64,000 nucleotides of DNA. It comes from Karalla daura. Its lineage: Eukaryota; Chordata; Actinopteri; Chaetodontiformes; Leiognathidae. Shown here piece after piece: positions 1 to 12,502 of the stretch. The notes under the pieces were generated by a model. The model saw only the letters and a list, made by a program, of their open reading frames with translations. It ran no database searches and was not told where the DNA came from. The stretch covers positions 18,547,393 to 18,611,392 of the forward strand of contig CM055206.1 of assembly GCA_029224185.1 (NCBI GenBank), given 5' to 3'. A program made the translations under genes and the position numbers. Position 1 is the first letter of the stretch, and every line of letters starts with the position of its first letter.

Positions 1-519
1 TTATCCTCACCATCTGAGTCTGTCATGACTGAATATGTGTATTGACTTGCAGAACGCAGCCAGAGCTCGGATCTCACCTCCTTTTGATAGAGACTGGTGT
101 AATTTATTAGGCTAATTGGTCGACCTGATAATTGGTCCCAGTTTGACAGGGTGGTGCCCTAATAACAAGGTAGTAATCTAGGTTTTCCTCCACCAGGTCC
201 CAGTAGCTGGCACCCTGAGTGAGCTGCACTGGAGCTGTCTCACCTCCAGCAGTGTAAGGCCAGCTTCAAGGGGACCCTGTCTGAGTCGGTCCCAGATTGA
301 CAGACTGGACCGACCAAATATTGTATCATGATTGTGGTCATAGTCACAACATAAAAAAACATTCATTTATGGCAGCATGACTCTTTTGGGGTAATTCATA
401 GTTGATGTGGTGTTTGCACTCGACCTGAACTCTGCCTGCTGAGATCATTTCTCAGGTCTTGTCATTAAATTGGTGATAACTTCCTGTTTGTGTCACCTCA
501 GAGGTGTCACTATACTCAC
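1..519. other. 3' flank of gene A, no gene seen
   Basis: Gene A reads leftward into this stretch. Its last tail exon, which in the related gene at 47-50 kb carries a second tyrosine motif about 80 bases after the previous exon, should lie here, but I cannot find a matching exon. It may be lost, strongly diverged, or left of the window. I see nothing else coding. Confidence 0.4.
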
Positions 520-2654
520 CCGCCCCCGAATGTTGCTGTCCTTGGCGAAGGAGATGGAGACGTAGGACACTTCTCCGTCCGGACCGTTCTGCTCAGACAA
601 GACGAGATGACAAGACGAGAGTTATGTCCCACAGAGGCCGGGCTCATCTCGTGTGTGTGTGTGGTGACAGCCATGTCATCTAACTTCTGCTTTCCTCTTC
701 ATTTCTGCTGCACATTCTCACGCTGCTGCTGAGCTCTGAGCTCAGAGCGGTGGGCGTGAGGTGTCAACTCACCGGCTGCACGTCAGCGACTGGAGGGGTC
801 AGAGCAGCTGTGGGGTTTGACACCAGCGCCTGCACAAACACAGTCTGGCTCAGATGTGGTTGATCATCACCTCACTGCTCGCTTAATGTGAGTGTGAACG
901 AGCAGAATGGAGAAGAGTTGTAGACTCACAGCGTTGTCATTCCTCCGTATTCCATTCCCTGAAAAGAAAAAGAGTGGAGTTCAGTTTGTGAAGGTAAAAT
1001 AGGGTGAAAGCTGAATTGTTGTCACAGAGTGGTCTGTGTCCTCACCTCCAGCTCTCCTCTTCCTCACCACCACCACCACCACCACCACCACCACCACCAC
1101 CAGTGCTGCTACAGCCATGATACCAATGATGTAGGACCACAGAGCTGCAGAGCTGCTTCCTGGGGGGGTCACAGCTGATCACAACACTCATCAGAGTATC
1201 AGTACACATGTATCTGTTCAAAAACAGTCTACAAGAAAACTAAACTCAGCCTCTACATTAAAGCATTCGTTTCAGGAGCAGCAGCTCAACTAACCCACAT
1301 CATGTGTCTGTTAAAGTCTGGAGTTAGAGCTACACTATGAATCATGCTTTCTATTGCTCCTTATGAACACAGAAGTCTGAGAATAAAGAAAAGAGAAAAG
1401 TTTTATATGTCCCTGTGACTTCATCCTTACAGTGAACTGTCTCCTGTGTTCAAAACATCTAAACGTTTCCAACACAAACCAGTGAAACCAGCTCAAACAG
1501 TGAGAAACAGAGAAATGAATGGAGTCATTACCTTCAGGCTGGGATGTCGAGCCGATTGGAGCTGTTGGTGTTACAGTTGTCTGACAGGAGACAGTTGTTT
1601 CTTCAGGTTTTGGGTCTGTTGTTGTTGGTTTTGTTGTTGTTGTTGGTGTTGGTGTTGCATCTTCACCTGAGCAGATAAACACAGTTCAGTTTAACACTTG
1701 TGTTGTGTTGTGATGCTACAGCCTCAGATGGAGGAAATGAACAAATGTTTCAGTGAATTATTGACAACAGTTTGAGGATCATTTGAGCAGCTCATCATGT
1801 TCTCACCTGAGGTTGGAGGCTGGAGGAGAAACTGCTGCACTGTGTCTCCAGCAGAGACTTCACAACTGAGGAGTTTAGACCTCGATGAGTGAATGACATG
1901 TGAAGTCCTGGAGATCACTGAGGCAGAGCAGGGAGCGACTGATATCTTTACATCTTCATTATCTTTGTCCAGAGGATTTCCTTTATACAACCACTTCACA
2001 TTGTATCTTGGGCCACAGTTTTCAGGTGCTGACACAGAGCATCTTAATGTCACCACACCAGAGTCCTCACGTTCTGTCACTGTGAGGATGAAGAGATTGT
2101 GTGAGAGAAAACAAGAGTAAAACTGGCTTCATGGCTGTGATCATAATCACTGTAATGTCTCAGTGTTGTTTTAACAACATGTAAATACTCACTGTCAACA
2201 ACAGACAGATGAACCATAGAGTCTGGTTCTTGTCTTACTCCTGATATGTACTGTTGACAGTAGTAACGACCAACATCCTGGTCTGAGACGTTCTCTATGA
2301 CCAGAGAACAGTTTTCTGTGACTCTCAGTCTGCTGTAACCTGGTTTAATCTCCCCCAGATTAACCAGCTCCACTGCTGCTGTATTTCCACGGTTATAGAT
2401 CCAGGTCGTGCTCTCACAGTTGTTCTGATCTTTTATCACATTTCCACAAGACAGAAAGGCTTCACCTCCTCTGACAGAGAGGGATTGTTGTGGAGCTGCT
2501 GCTGTTGAGAAGATCAGAGATAATGAAGGTGACAAAGCAGCTTTAATGATATGATGGAGTTGTTTCTTTGATGTGTGATGAATCAGTTCTTACCCATCAG
2601 CTGAAGCAGCGCCATCAGAAATACAGAGACTTGTGTCCGTCTGAGTTCTTCCAT
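520..2654 (-). CDS. Gene A: inhibitory two-Ig-domain receptor (3' end incomplete)
   Basis: Type I membrane receptor of the teleost two-Ig immune receptor kind (DICP/CD300-like; exact family not settled). Exons on the minus strand: signal peptide 2594-2654 (starts MEELRRTQVSV), Ig1 2193-2501, Ig2 1807-2079, Thr/Pro stalk 1532-1666, transmembrane 1046-1159, then tail exons 930-958, 773-829 and 520-588. Every junction keeps frame and has GT-AG ends. Ig1 has a Cys pair plus an extra pair (NNCEST and TENCSL) and the DVGRYYC F-strand signature. The membrane helix is twelve valines in a row, followed by RKRR. The tail exon 520-588 has VSYVSI, a canonical ITIM, so the receptor should recruit SH2 phosphatases. 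The final exon is not found, so the C-terminus is open. It is nearly the same in its ectodomain as gene H on the opposite strand. Confidence 0.8.
1066..1102 (-). repeat. Trinucleotide (GTG)n repeat coding the membrane helix of gene A
   Basis: On the plus strand this is an uninterrupted run of CCA/ACC triplets. On the minus strand it lies inside the transmembrane exon and encodes the polyvaline core. A short tandem repeat thus makes up most of a membrane span. Confidence 0.9.
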
Positions 2655-2913
2655 GGTGACTCTGAGTCTCTGTCCTGTTCTGCTCCTCGCTCTCTCGTCT
2701 AATGTCTGAGTTTGTCAAGTGTTGCGGTATTACAGAGCTGCTGCATCTACTTCCTGTGGTTGGCATGATGCGACTTCCTCTATTCATTTGGCATTACTTG
2801 GGCTTGTGGAAACAGAGAGAATAGTTCTTCTAGCCCAGAACCAGCACTGGAGCAGAACCCTGTTGTTGCGTTTTTCAGAAATGTTTCACTGTCTCTGAGA
2901 GGAGAGGAAGACA

Positions 2914-3006
2914 AGGACAGAGGACAGAGGACAGAGGACAGAGGACAGAGGACAGAGGACAGAGGACAGAGGGCAGAGGGCAGAGGACAGTGGACAGTGG
3001 ACAGAG
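2914..3006. repeat. AGGACAG heptamer minisatellite
   Basis: About a dozen 7-base units in tandem, with slight variants (AGGGCAG, AGTGGAC) near the right end. It sits just upstream of gene A's proximal first exon. Confidence 0.9.
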
Positions 3007-3375
3007 GACGCTGGGTGTGTGAGGGTTGTTGGTTAAGATAAGAAGCTGTCAAACCCACCTGATAGTTCCTCATTCTGTCAGTGAGCTCGTCTCTGTGTGA
3101 GAACTGAAGAAGTGGTGAAGCGGTGAGGACGTGGGAGCAGAGCTCTGGTGGTTTTACCTCGAGGTGACGCCATCACCAGCTCATTACACACGTTGTCTCA
3201 ATGCGTGAACACTTCCTGCCCTTTGACCCTCACAAAGGCTGAGGAACGACTCCCAAGAAAAACCCTGACAGGAAAAAAGGAGAAGTGTCAGAGAGAGAAA
3301 GAGGAGGGGATCCTCCCCCAGGATGGACAGGAGGGCAGGAGAAGACAGTATACAGTGAGGAAAGGATTGATGGCT

Positions 3376-3440
3376 AACAGAATCAGAATCAGAACAGTCT
3401 TTATTGTCTTTATTGTGGTGCTCGCATAGAGCTACAGTAC
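3376..3440 (+). mobile_element. Likely 3' tail of a fish retroelement
   Basis: Starts with AGAATCAGAATCAGAA followed by TTTATTG repeats. This reads like the worn 3' end of LINE/SINE families common in ray-finned fish. No coding part remains. The family is not identified. Confidence 0.35.
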
Positions 3441-3657
3441 TTTCCACCATAACAAAGATTTCACACAAGTAAAAAAGGAATAAGAAATAAAGAAACAACA
3501 ATAGACATCAGGTAAGCAACATAGGGCATATTGTCAAGGGTGATGGGTGATTTTCTCTTAAAATAGAGACTTTGACGACATGAAGGTGTAATATACTCCA
3601 GGGAATGAAAATATATACTGCACCATGGACAGTTTGGACAATTGTTTGGTTGGGATC

Positions 3658-3913
3658 AGATCAGAGATAATGAAGGTGACAAAGCAGCTTTAATGATATG
3701 ATGGAGTTGTTTCTTTGATGTGTGATGAATCAGTTCTTACCCATCAGCTGAAGCAGCGCCATCAGAAATACAGAGACTTGTGTCCGTCTGAGTTCTTCCA
3801 TGGTGACTCTGAGTCTCTGTCCTGTTCTGCTCCTCGCTCTCTCGTCTAATGTCTGAGTCTGTCAAGTGTTGCGGTATTACAGAGCTGCTGCATCTACTTC
3901 CTGTGGTTGGCGT
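3658..3913 (-). repeat. Second copy of gene A first exon and promoter region
   Basis: Near-identical copy of 2511-2766, offset by 1147 bases. It includes the whole signal-peptide exon at 3741-3801, with the same start codon and the same GTAAG donor. Because the exon ends in phase 1, it could splice straight to Ig1 at 2501 as an alternative first exon. No Ig exons lie between the two copies, so this is a local duplication and not a separate gene. Confidence 0.85.
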
Positions 3914-4753
3914 GAACCTGCAAATTTGTTTTACACAGTAACAAATGATAGAAAAAGAAAGAAGAAGAGAAGGAGAAAATATGGTGTCGACCATGTGGAA
4001 TCGCTGACCAGGATATGAAAGTTTCAAACCCAGTCGGTGGTTCCTCATTCTATTTTTTGCTTGGGAATCGAAGGAGTGTTGAATCTTTTTCGTGCTTGTT
4101 TTGTGCCTTGTTTCTGCAGTCGGTCTAATTCATGTTGAAGTTCTGCTCAGTTGTTTATCAGTGTTTTATTATTTCATACTTCTTATTTCAGCACATTTGT
4201 GTATGTTGTCATGAAAAGTATTGGCCAGCATTACTGCAGATTTGGCAAAAGTCATGAAATTTTAATTTTTTCACTCTTATTCTGTAGAAATTTCATCAGA
4301 AATACTCTTAATTATGGTTCTAGTAATGAAAATCAAAAGACTGGAGGTTAGTTTAAACAAGTGCCTCGTTTCAGGCAGAGATGAGAAAATCCCAGACATG
4401 CAGCCGTTACACACAGACACAATCTGAGACTATTCATTATAAGATTAGTGCGTTCCCAGTGCCTGGACCTGTTCCAGACCTCCTCATCTGACTGTGACTG
4501 AAACAAACTGCTACTGTTTCCATCTTTACTCAAACTGTTTATGAGTGTTTACGATACGACACGTCCTGGTCCAAACACTCGACTCTAGGTTCTGCAGCCT
4601 CCATCCATCTGAGTTTTATGTGGAAGGTGTGGAAGGAGTTTGGTGAGTTGAAGAGGAACGTGAAAACTTGTCCCCCATGAAATGGAAAGAGTTCAGTGTT
4701 CATACTGGAACCCAAACCAGAATGATGCTCATGGTGTGTGTGTGCAAGAGTGA

Positions 4754-4812
<59 letters not shown>

Positions 4813-6060
4813 TGGGTGTAAGGAAGCATGTATGTGGGTTTGTGTGTGAAAGAATGTGCGTGCATGTGTGGGAGGCAGTTTGAGCAGTAAATCGTACTTG
4901 CTTTCATATATAACATCATATTCTCTCAAAGTAGTGTGTGTGAGAGTATAGCAGTGTTTGTGGGAGTTTAGTAGTACAGTTGTCCATGTGTGAGAGTGTG
5001 ATGTGTGAAAGCAATTATAATTTACTCTTACTATTTATTATTTACTCTAATGGCCTCCCATACTTTTACAAGATATCTAAAATGTTCTTTTGAGACTCAT
5101 TATGAGGGATATTAAAAGGATTAAGTGTGTTTAATAAAGTAACTCCAAAATATTGACTCATCTCCAAGTTGTGCGGCTCCATGTTGAGGCATTTATTATT
5201 TTAGATATCATCTTTGTGACTCTGGACAAAAAAGGTCGCTTAGCGTCGCCTCCATTAGCTCATGGAGGTGGGAATGTGCAGGGCCGCTGGTCTGGGAGCT
5301 GTGGAGCGTCACTTAACATTCCCAGTGAAGAGCTGTGGTGTTGGGCTGTGTTACCTAACAACCGACCGCACCGAGGAAACAAACAGAGCAGGAGGGGCCC
5401 CACTCACAGGGTCCTCAGCAACACGTCTCAGGACTGATCACAAAATAGAGGCATCTGCAGACACACACATCTGGAATAACGCGTTCATACCCTGGGAGGC
5501 TAAAAACAATCTGTGACATCCAGCGGCTGATTGACTAGGAGGGCTGTCCTGTGTTGAAGCACACACACAATGAACCTGTGAGAGTTGTTTAGAGTTAGAT
5601 TTAGGAGCTAAAGTGTAGAAAAAAATAACATATCAGTAGGAAACGAAATCCTAATCAAAAGTGAGCTTCAAAGGAAGCTGATGAAGAGGAAGTCCAGAAT
5701 ATAAAAGTATTCAGCATACTATCATGGGTGTGAGTTAAAATGACATGTCACGGTGTCTTATTGCTAAAAAAAAAAGTTATCAAAGTTATCAAAAATTGAT
5801 ATCAAAATTTGATAAAAGTACAAAGCCGCAGAAACGAAAAGAAACTGCTGTGAGCAGCTGGAAGCAGGACAGGGAGGGGGCGCAGCTGGGTGACGTCATC
5901 GGGGGCGGGGTTTTGTAAATGAGGGAGGACAGAATTGGGGAGGATGCGAGCCTCGGCTTCTCCCATCACCACCACCACCACCACCTCCACCACCAATAGC
6001 ATCGTTATCCTCTGAGGTGTGTCCGCTGGATCTGCACACGGTCAGAGAGAGAGAGGGAGG

Positions 6061-6091
<31 letters not shown>

Positions 6092-6179
6092 AGGGAGAGG
6101 GAGAGAGAGAGGGAGAGGCAGAGGAGGCAAGGCAGCGAGGCAGACTGAGGACGCCTCCATCTCTTTGTTCATTCGAATC
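3914..6179. other. Intergenic DNA between gene A and crip2
   Basis: No gene seen. A (GT)n tract occupies 4756-4811. From about 5860 the sequence becomes GC-richer. A purine tract of GAGAGA/GGGAGA lies at 6043-6118, just before the crip2 start codon and probably in the 5' untranslated region. Confidence 0.6.
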
Positions 6180-6245
6180 ATGGCGTCAAAATGCCCAAAA
6201 TGCGACAAGACGGTATATTTTGGTAAGTGTTTCGACCTCTCTCTT

Positions 6246-6298
<53 letters not shown>

Positions 6299-9200
6299 TT
6301 GAGTGTGTGTGTTTGAGTGTGTGTGTGCAAACGCTGCAGAAGCTTCCCTTTAACACTTTTATTGCATTGCTATACTCTATTTCCCTGATCCTAAATGTGT
6401 TTCATTAAAACGATATTTATGAATTGGTATTGCATTACATACATGACGTCACCATCCATTCAAACCAGAACAACCAGAACAGTGCAGAGAGGACCCACTC
6501 CACCCACTGACACACAACAGGGAATTTATTGTGTGAAATGAACAAAACAAAATAAATAGTGATCGCATTTCCACCTTTCATCCATTGGTAGGATCTGACA
6601 CTGAAACTTTTGAGGCCTGGATTCAGGATTATAGTCCAGAATAAATCCTTTGTGCCTTGATGTGAATGTTGACAGAGACTGGGCTGCTGGATGCTGAGCA
6701 GGTATCAGCTGTACAGTTGTCGACATTATGTTGCACACCTGAAATTCAGATTATTCTCACTGCTTGTTTGAGATGTTCCTTCATTGATTGATTTACAGAT
6801 TATTGGACTGTTCACGGACTGTATATCATCACATCTTCAAATTCTCTATTAGCATTCATTTAAAGCTGATATGGCAGGAAAATGTCAAAAAAAAAAAAAG
6901 CTGTTCATGATCATTAACCAAACGCTGGATCAGTACATGAAGACTGTGAAAAAAATAAACCATCAAGAGGGATTATCATGATATCACAAGAGGCCTGGGC
7001 GCTGCAAGGGTGGGGATAAATTTAGCAGTGTTGTCAACTGACCTCAAGGCTGGAAGCCTCTTACAGCCTCTCCTCTTTATTAAAGCTGCAAGTGGCAGTT
7101 TCACGACTAAATACTCAATGAACAGGTAACAAAGAGCCACGTTTGCGCCTCAGTTTCCCACATCTGGACATTGGAACGTTGACTTTGTGAAGTGTTCAGC
7201 TGGGAGCCGTTGACAGACGTCACAGGGTCGCTCATCAAACTTTCCTCTCAGGTGCAGCGATGTGAAAGCGAGTCTGCGCCTCCTTCGGTCGGCGTGGGAG
7301 CCCCCCTCCCGCCAGCGCCGCACGCTCGCCATCAGCGGCTGGAGTATTTTTAGACCTCTCGCCTGTTGTGTGATTACAGACGGAGCTCAGGCAGGTTGTC
7401 GCCAGGTGCAGTCGAGCGTTTCCTCAGAGAACACGTCCTGCATGTTGCTGCACTGTTCACATGAATGGGAACCTACTGTGGTTGAATCCTGTATCTCTCC
7501 TTGTTCTCTGCTGGGAACATAGAAGCTATGGGAGCACTGGTTTCAACGGAAATGCCTCAATCCTGGCTTAGGTGTAGGGATATTTAGCTCTGTTTCTGCA
7601 CAGGTTCATGCTGATCTGGCAACCACATGTAGGCTCTGCTCTGACTGGCTGCCACTGTGAGCCTGACTCTGTTACTCTACGTGACCCTACGAGACTTTAT
7701 GTGACTCAACAGGAACCCATGGTCAAACACGTACAATGATCAAGCAGGTGGTTCTGTCAGAGCAAGTTTGACAGAAGTGACTTTTCCTCTTCAAAACATA
7801 CTGCAAGAGATCTTTTCCAATCAGTCGTGACTGGAAAAGCTGTTAAAACTGTGACGATGATTTCGCTGGACGGTGCATTGATTGACAGCTCTGTAACAGA
7901 ATAACACATCAGAGCAGAAACATTTGAGTTCAGCTTGTGTTGACGCTGAGCTGGAATAACGAGCGTGTTTAACGAGGAGATGAGTCTCTGACCTGGGCTC
8001 TCCGCTCCGCCACATGGCTCTGTAAATAATTGATTGATTCCTGTGCATCGTGACGATCATTTTCTTTTTGTTCTTCTTCATTTCTCAGGAGATCAGTAGC
8101 TAAACCCCGCCCTGCAGCTGCAACCAAGCCTGCCTGTCTGTCTGTCTGTCTGTCTGTCTACCTGTCTGTCTGTCTGTCTGTCTGTCTGTCTGCTTGTCTG
8201 TCTGTCTACCTGTCTGTCTGTCTGTCTGTCTGTCTGCCTGTCTGTCCTCCTGTCTGCCTCTATGTCTCTTTGTCTGTCTGTTTCTCTCTGTCTCTCTGCC
8301 TGTCTGTTTCTCTGTCTGTCTACCGGTCTGTCTGTCGATCTGTGTCTTTTGGTTGGTCTGTCTGTCTGTCTGTCTGTCTGCCCTCCTGTCTATCTGCTTG
8401 TCTGTCTCATTGGTTGTGGTGCTCTGTTGGTTGTAGGTCAAGGTGCCCCTGCTGCCTTCCTGTCTGTCTGCCTGTCTGTCTGCCTGTCTGCCCTCCTGTC
8501 TGTCTGTCTGTCTGTCTGTCTGTCTGCCTGTCTGTCTGTCTGCCCTCTTGTCTATCTGCCTGTCTGTCTCACTGGTTGTGATGCCCTGTTGGTTGGAGTT
8601 CAAGGTGCCCCTGCTGCCCACCTGTCTGTCTGCCTGCCTGTCTGACTGTCTCTCTGTCTGCCCTCCTGTCTGTCTGTCTTCCTGTCTGTCTGTCTGTCTG
8701 CTGTCTGTCTGCCCTCCTGTCTATCTGCCCTCCTGACTATCTGCCTGTCTGTCTCACTGGTTGTGGTGCCATGTTGGTTGTAGTTCAAGGTGCCCCTGCT
8801 GCCCTCCTGTCTGTCTGTCTGTCTGTCTGTCTGCCTGTCTGTCTGTCTGCCCTCTTGTCTATCTGCCTGTCTGTCTCACTGGTTGTGATGCCCTGTTGGT
8901 TGGAGTTCAAGGTGCCCCTGCTGCCCACCTGTCTGTCTGCCTGCCTGTCTGACTGTCTCTCTGTCTGCCCTCCTGTCTGTCTGTCTTCCTGTCTGTCTGT
9001 CTGTCTGCTGTCTGTCTGCCCTCCTGTCTATCTGCCCTCCTGACTATCTGCCTGTCTGTCTCACTGGTTGTGGTGCCATGTTGGTTGTAGTTCAAGGTGC
9101 CCCTGCTGCCCTCCTGTCTGTCTGCCTGTCTGTCTGTCTGTCTGTCTGTCTGCCTGTCTGTCTCTCTGGTTGTGTCCATGGAAGTGTGGGATTGTGAGCG

Positions 9201-9703
9201 TTGCTGCTGAGATATTCTGGAACGCTCAGCAGGCTGGACGCCCTGAGAGGCTCCCATACCAGATCACGAGGACAGGCTGCTGCAAAAATACCGATTCAGT
9301 CGAACGTTTCCCAACCTCCAGTTCAGTTCCAGGAAGTTGAATTGAAGTGGAGTCGAGTGTGAATACAGGAAGTAGAATGACAATTCAAATTCTAATTCAA
9401 ATTCCGACTGATCGCTGCACAGTATATTCCATACCTGACTGGATGTGTTCTTTAATGGACAGATTCTATAAATAGTAACTGTGCAAAACTAGTCTTTTCG
9501 TAACTCTTTCTGGGTCTGGGTTCAATAGACTGATAAACAAAACAAGAAATCTAGAAACCTAAAAATAATAACGTATAGAATAACCTAGACACGCTGTTAA
9601 CTTTAACACCTCTTTGACCTGCGGCTGTGACAGCTGAGAGTAAGAGGGGGAAGTTGGTGTTACTGTAACAGAGGAAGATTATCTTCCTGAAGCCTGCTCT
9701 GCA

Positions 9704-9739
<36 letters not shown>

Positions 9740-9979
9740 CTCTGCTCTCTGTCCAAACACAGTGGAAAGAATGTGTCGATTCTGTAGGAGCCTCTGAGTG
9801 CCTGTCGAGGGTCTTCTGTCTCTGTCCACCTCTCCACATGCTCCAGTCCAGACCTGCTGCTGTTCCTGGGGCTGTGCAGCGCTCACACTCAGCATCGACC
9901 GCTAATTCACTGCAATGTGGGCTGGAATGCAATGTAGAAATCCCACTTAGTCACACAGGTGTTAGATCTAGAATATAGA

Positions 9980-10059
<80 letters not shown>

Positions 10060-10787
10060 ACTTATGTCTGGAAATGTTTCCGACTTCTACAAGTATGACT
10101 CATATTGGTTCAATTTCAAACACACAATGAAAAGAAAAGTGGTTATATCATGAAGTTTGTAATCATAATACCGGTAAAAGGGAATCCCTCATTTCTCTAT
10201 TCCTCCTCCTCCTCCTCCTCCTCCTCCTCCTCCTCCTCCTCCTCCTCCTCGTCTGCAGCGGAGAAGGTGTCGTCTTTGGGGAAGGACTGGCACAAGTTCT
10301 GTCTGAAGTGTGAGCGCTGCAACAAGACGCTGAACCCTGGAGGACACGCTGAGGTAAGAAGAGAGACGGTGGACTGAATCACTATGTCTGATTCATCATC
10401 CAGAATCAGAGTCTGTTGTACAGCTCTTCAGAAATCCTCTTTTAAGAATTTACTCCGATTGGCTGTTTGACCTGCCACTCACATGGATGATCCCGTGACT
10501 TCGCGTTCCACGCTAAACGATGGAACTCCTCAGCGTGTTCTCCATCACTATAATGTGTCTTATTGTAGTAAAACCAACTGAAACTCTCATGGTCATGTGG
10601 AAGAGATTGGACCCCACAGAAACCACAACCACTGCTGAAATCCCAGATGTAACCAGTCTATACGTGTGCACAGGAACCACGGGCTCCATCTGGAGTGTGT
10701 GGCTGTGTGCCGGGTGTACAGGGTCACAGGTCGCAGCTACTTTCTTACATCCTGCGGTGTGGTATGATCTATAACAGACAAACTACA

Positions 10788-10864
<77 letters not shown>

Positions 10865-12416
10865 CATCTATATATACATCTGTCTATACAGAAATAAAAC
10901 AGTGAAATCAGACCAGGCCAGACTCGTGCGCTGATCATTTACCACATAAGTACCCCTGCAGGTATGCCTGCCTGCATTGAAACATAGGAAAAAATGAAGT
11001 AAAATATGTCAGACAGATACATTGTTATAACCTATAAGTACATATTGCATATATACATATACTCTTGTTGACAGAAGTGTCAACAAGAAGTTAAAAACAA
11101 GTTTGTCTTGAATTGAAGTTAAATGTTGGTGAACTGAACAGTTTCCTGTTGACGCTCTGAGCAATGAGTCAGCCTCGTCCTCTGCTCACACTGTTTCTAC
11201 CTGTCACTCTGCCTGTCTGTCTGCCTGTCTGTCTGCCTGTCTCTCTGCCTGTCTCTCTGCCTGTGTCTCTGTCTGTCTCTCTGCCTCTCTTTCTGCCTAT
11301 CTGCCTGTCTCTCTGCCTGTCTCTCTGCAGCATGATGGGACTCCGTACTGCCACAAGCCCTGCTACGCCACCCTCTTCGGGCCAAAAGGTGCAGAAACAC
11401 TCGCTTTGTTTCAAACAGCTCTGTTACTGTTCTCTCTCAGGTTTCTAAAGGCTGCGTCTTGGCCTGTGTGTGTGTGTGTGTATGTGTGTGTGTGTGTGTG
11501 TGTGCTGTAGGTGTGAACATCGGGGGTGCTGGTTCCTACGTGTACGACAACCCTGTCAACGAGGCCCCTGCTGCGGTTTCCATGGAAACAGATGGGAAAC
11601 CAGAGGAGGAGAAGAAAGCCCCCGCACGGGGACCAGTGAAGGGTGAGAAACGAGGAGGAGGAGAAGACGGAAAGCTGTCACATGTTGAGAGTCTTGGGAG
11701 ACCAGTGAAGAAGAAGAGGAGGAGGAGGAGGAGGAGGAGGAGGAGGGGGGGGGAGGAGGGGGAGGAAGAGGAGGAGGCTTTAGTCTGGCTGCACAGACAA
11801 GACGAAAAGCAGAGGGGAATCAAGAGACGGAAAACATATTAAAGTCAGAGATTCTTTGATCTTTTGCAGATGTCTGTGTTTCAGGAGATAAAAATAGTAA
11901 GAGAACTCAAATGAAAAAAAACTCTTTTTTCCGTGGCTCTGTTGAATGTTGTATGGCAAGTCACATCCTTATGTCAGGATAAATGTGGCAGCGTCTCCAT
12001 GTTAGTCAGTGCCTCCTCTGCACAGTCGACAGATCGGCACCAATCAGCCTCATAGCTGCATGAGTAGACACGAGCTGTACATTATTTACTGTGCTTTTGC
12101 TTTATTTGTTTGTCTGTGTGGACTGTTGAGAAATGTTTTGTGTTGTGAATGTTATTTTCTTTTGCGTCATTTTTTGCTGCTGGAAAGAATAATATCTCTT
12201 CAGGGATAAAAATAAAATACTTACCTTATCTTATCTTATCTTATCTTACCTTATCTTACCTCATCTGCATGTTTTCCCCTTTCAGCTGCGAGCTTCTCTT
12301 CTTTCTCCGGAGGTCCCAACATCTGCCCCAGGTGCAACAAGACGGTGTACTTTGGTGAGCAGATCTGGCAACTTTCACGTGCTGGGGATGTTGGGATGTG
12401 CTGTTGCCATGGTGAC

Positions 12417-12502
<86 letters not shown>

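Noticed and set aside
178..366. Possible missing last exon of gene A
   Set aside because: The frame has no tyrosine motif and no similarity to the terminal exon of gene I.
2914..3006. CRISPR-like repeat array
   Set aside because: The units are a contiguous 7-base minisatellite without spacers, in a vertebrate genome.
8100..9257. Long open frames across the CTGT array on both strands
   Set aside because: They are translations of a tetranucleotide repeat with periodic residues, with no start context, splice sites or domain.
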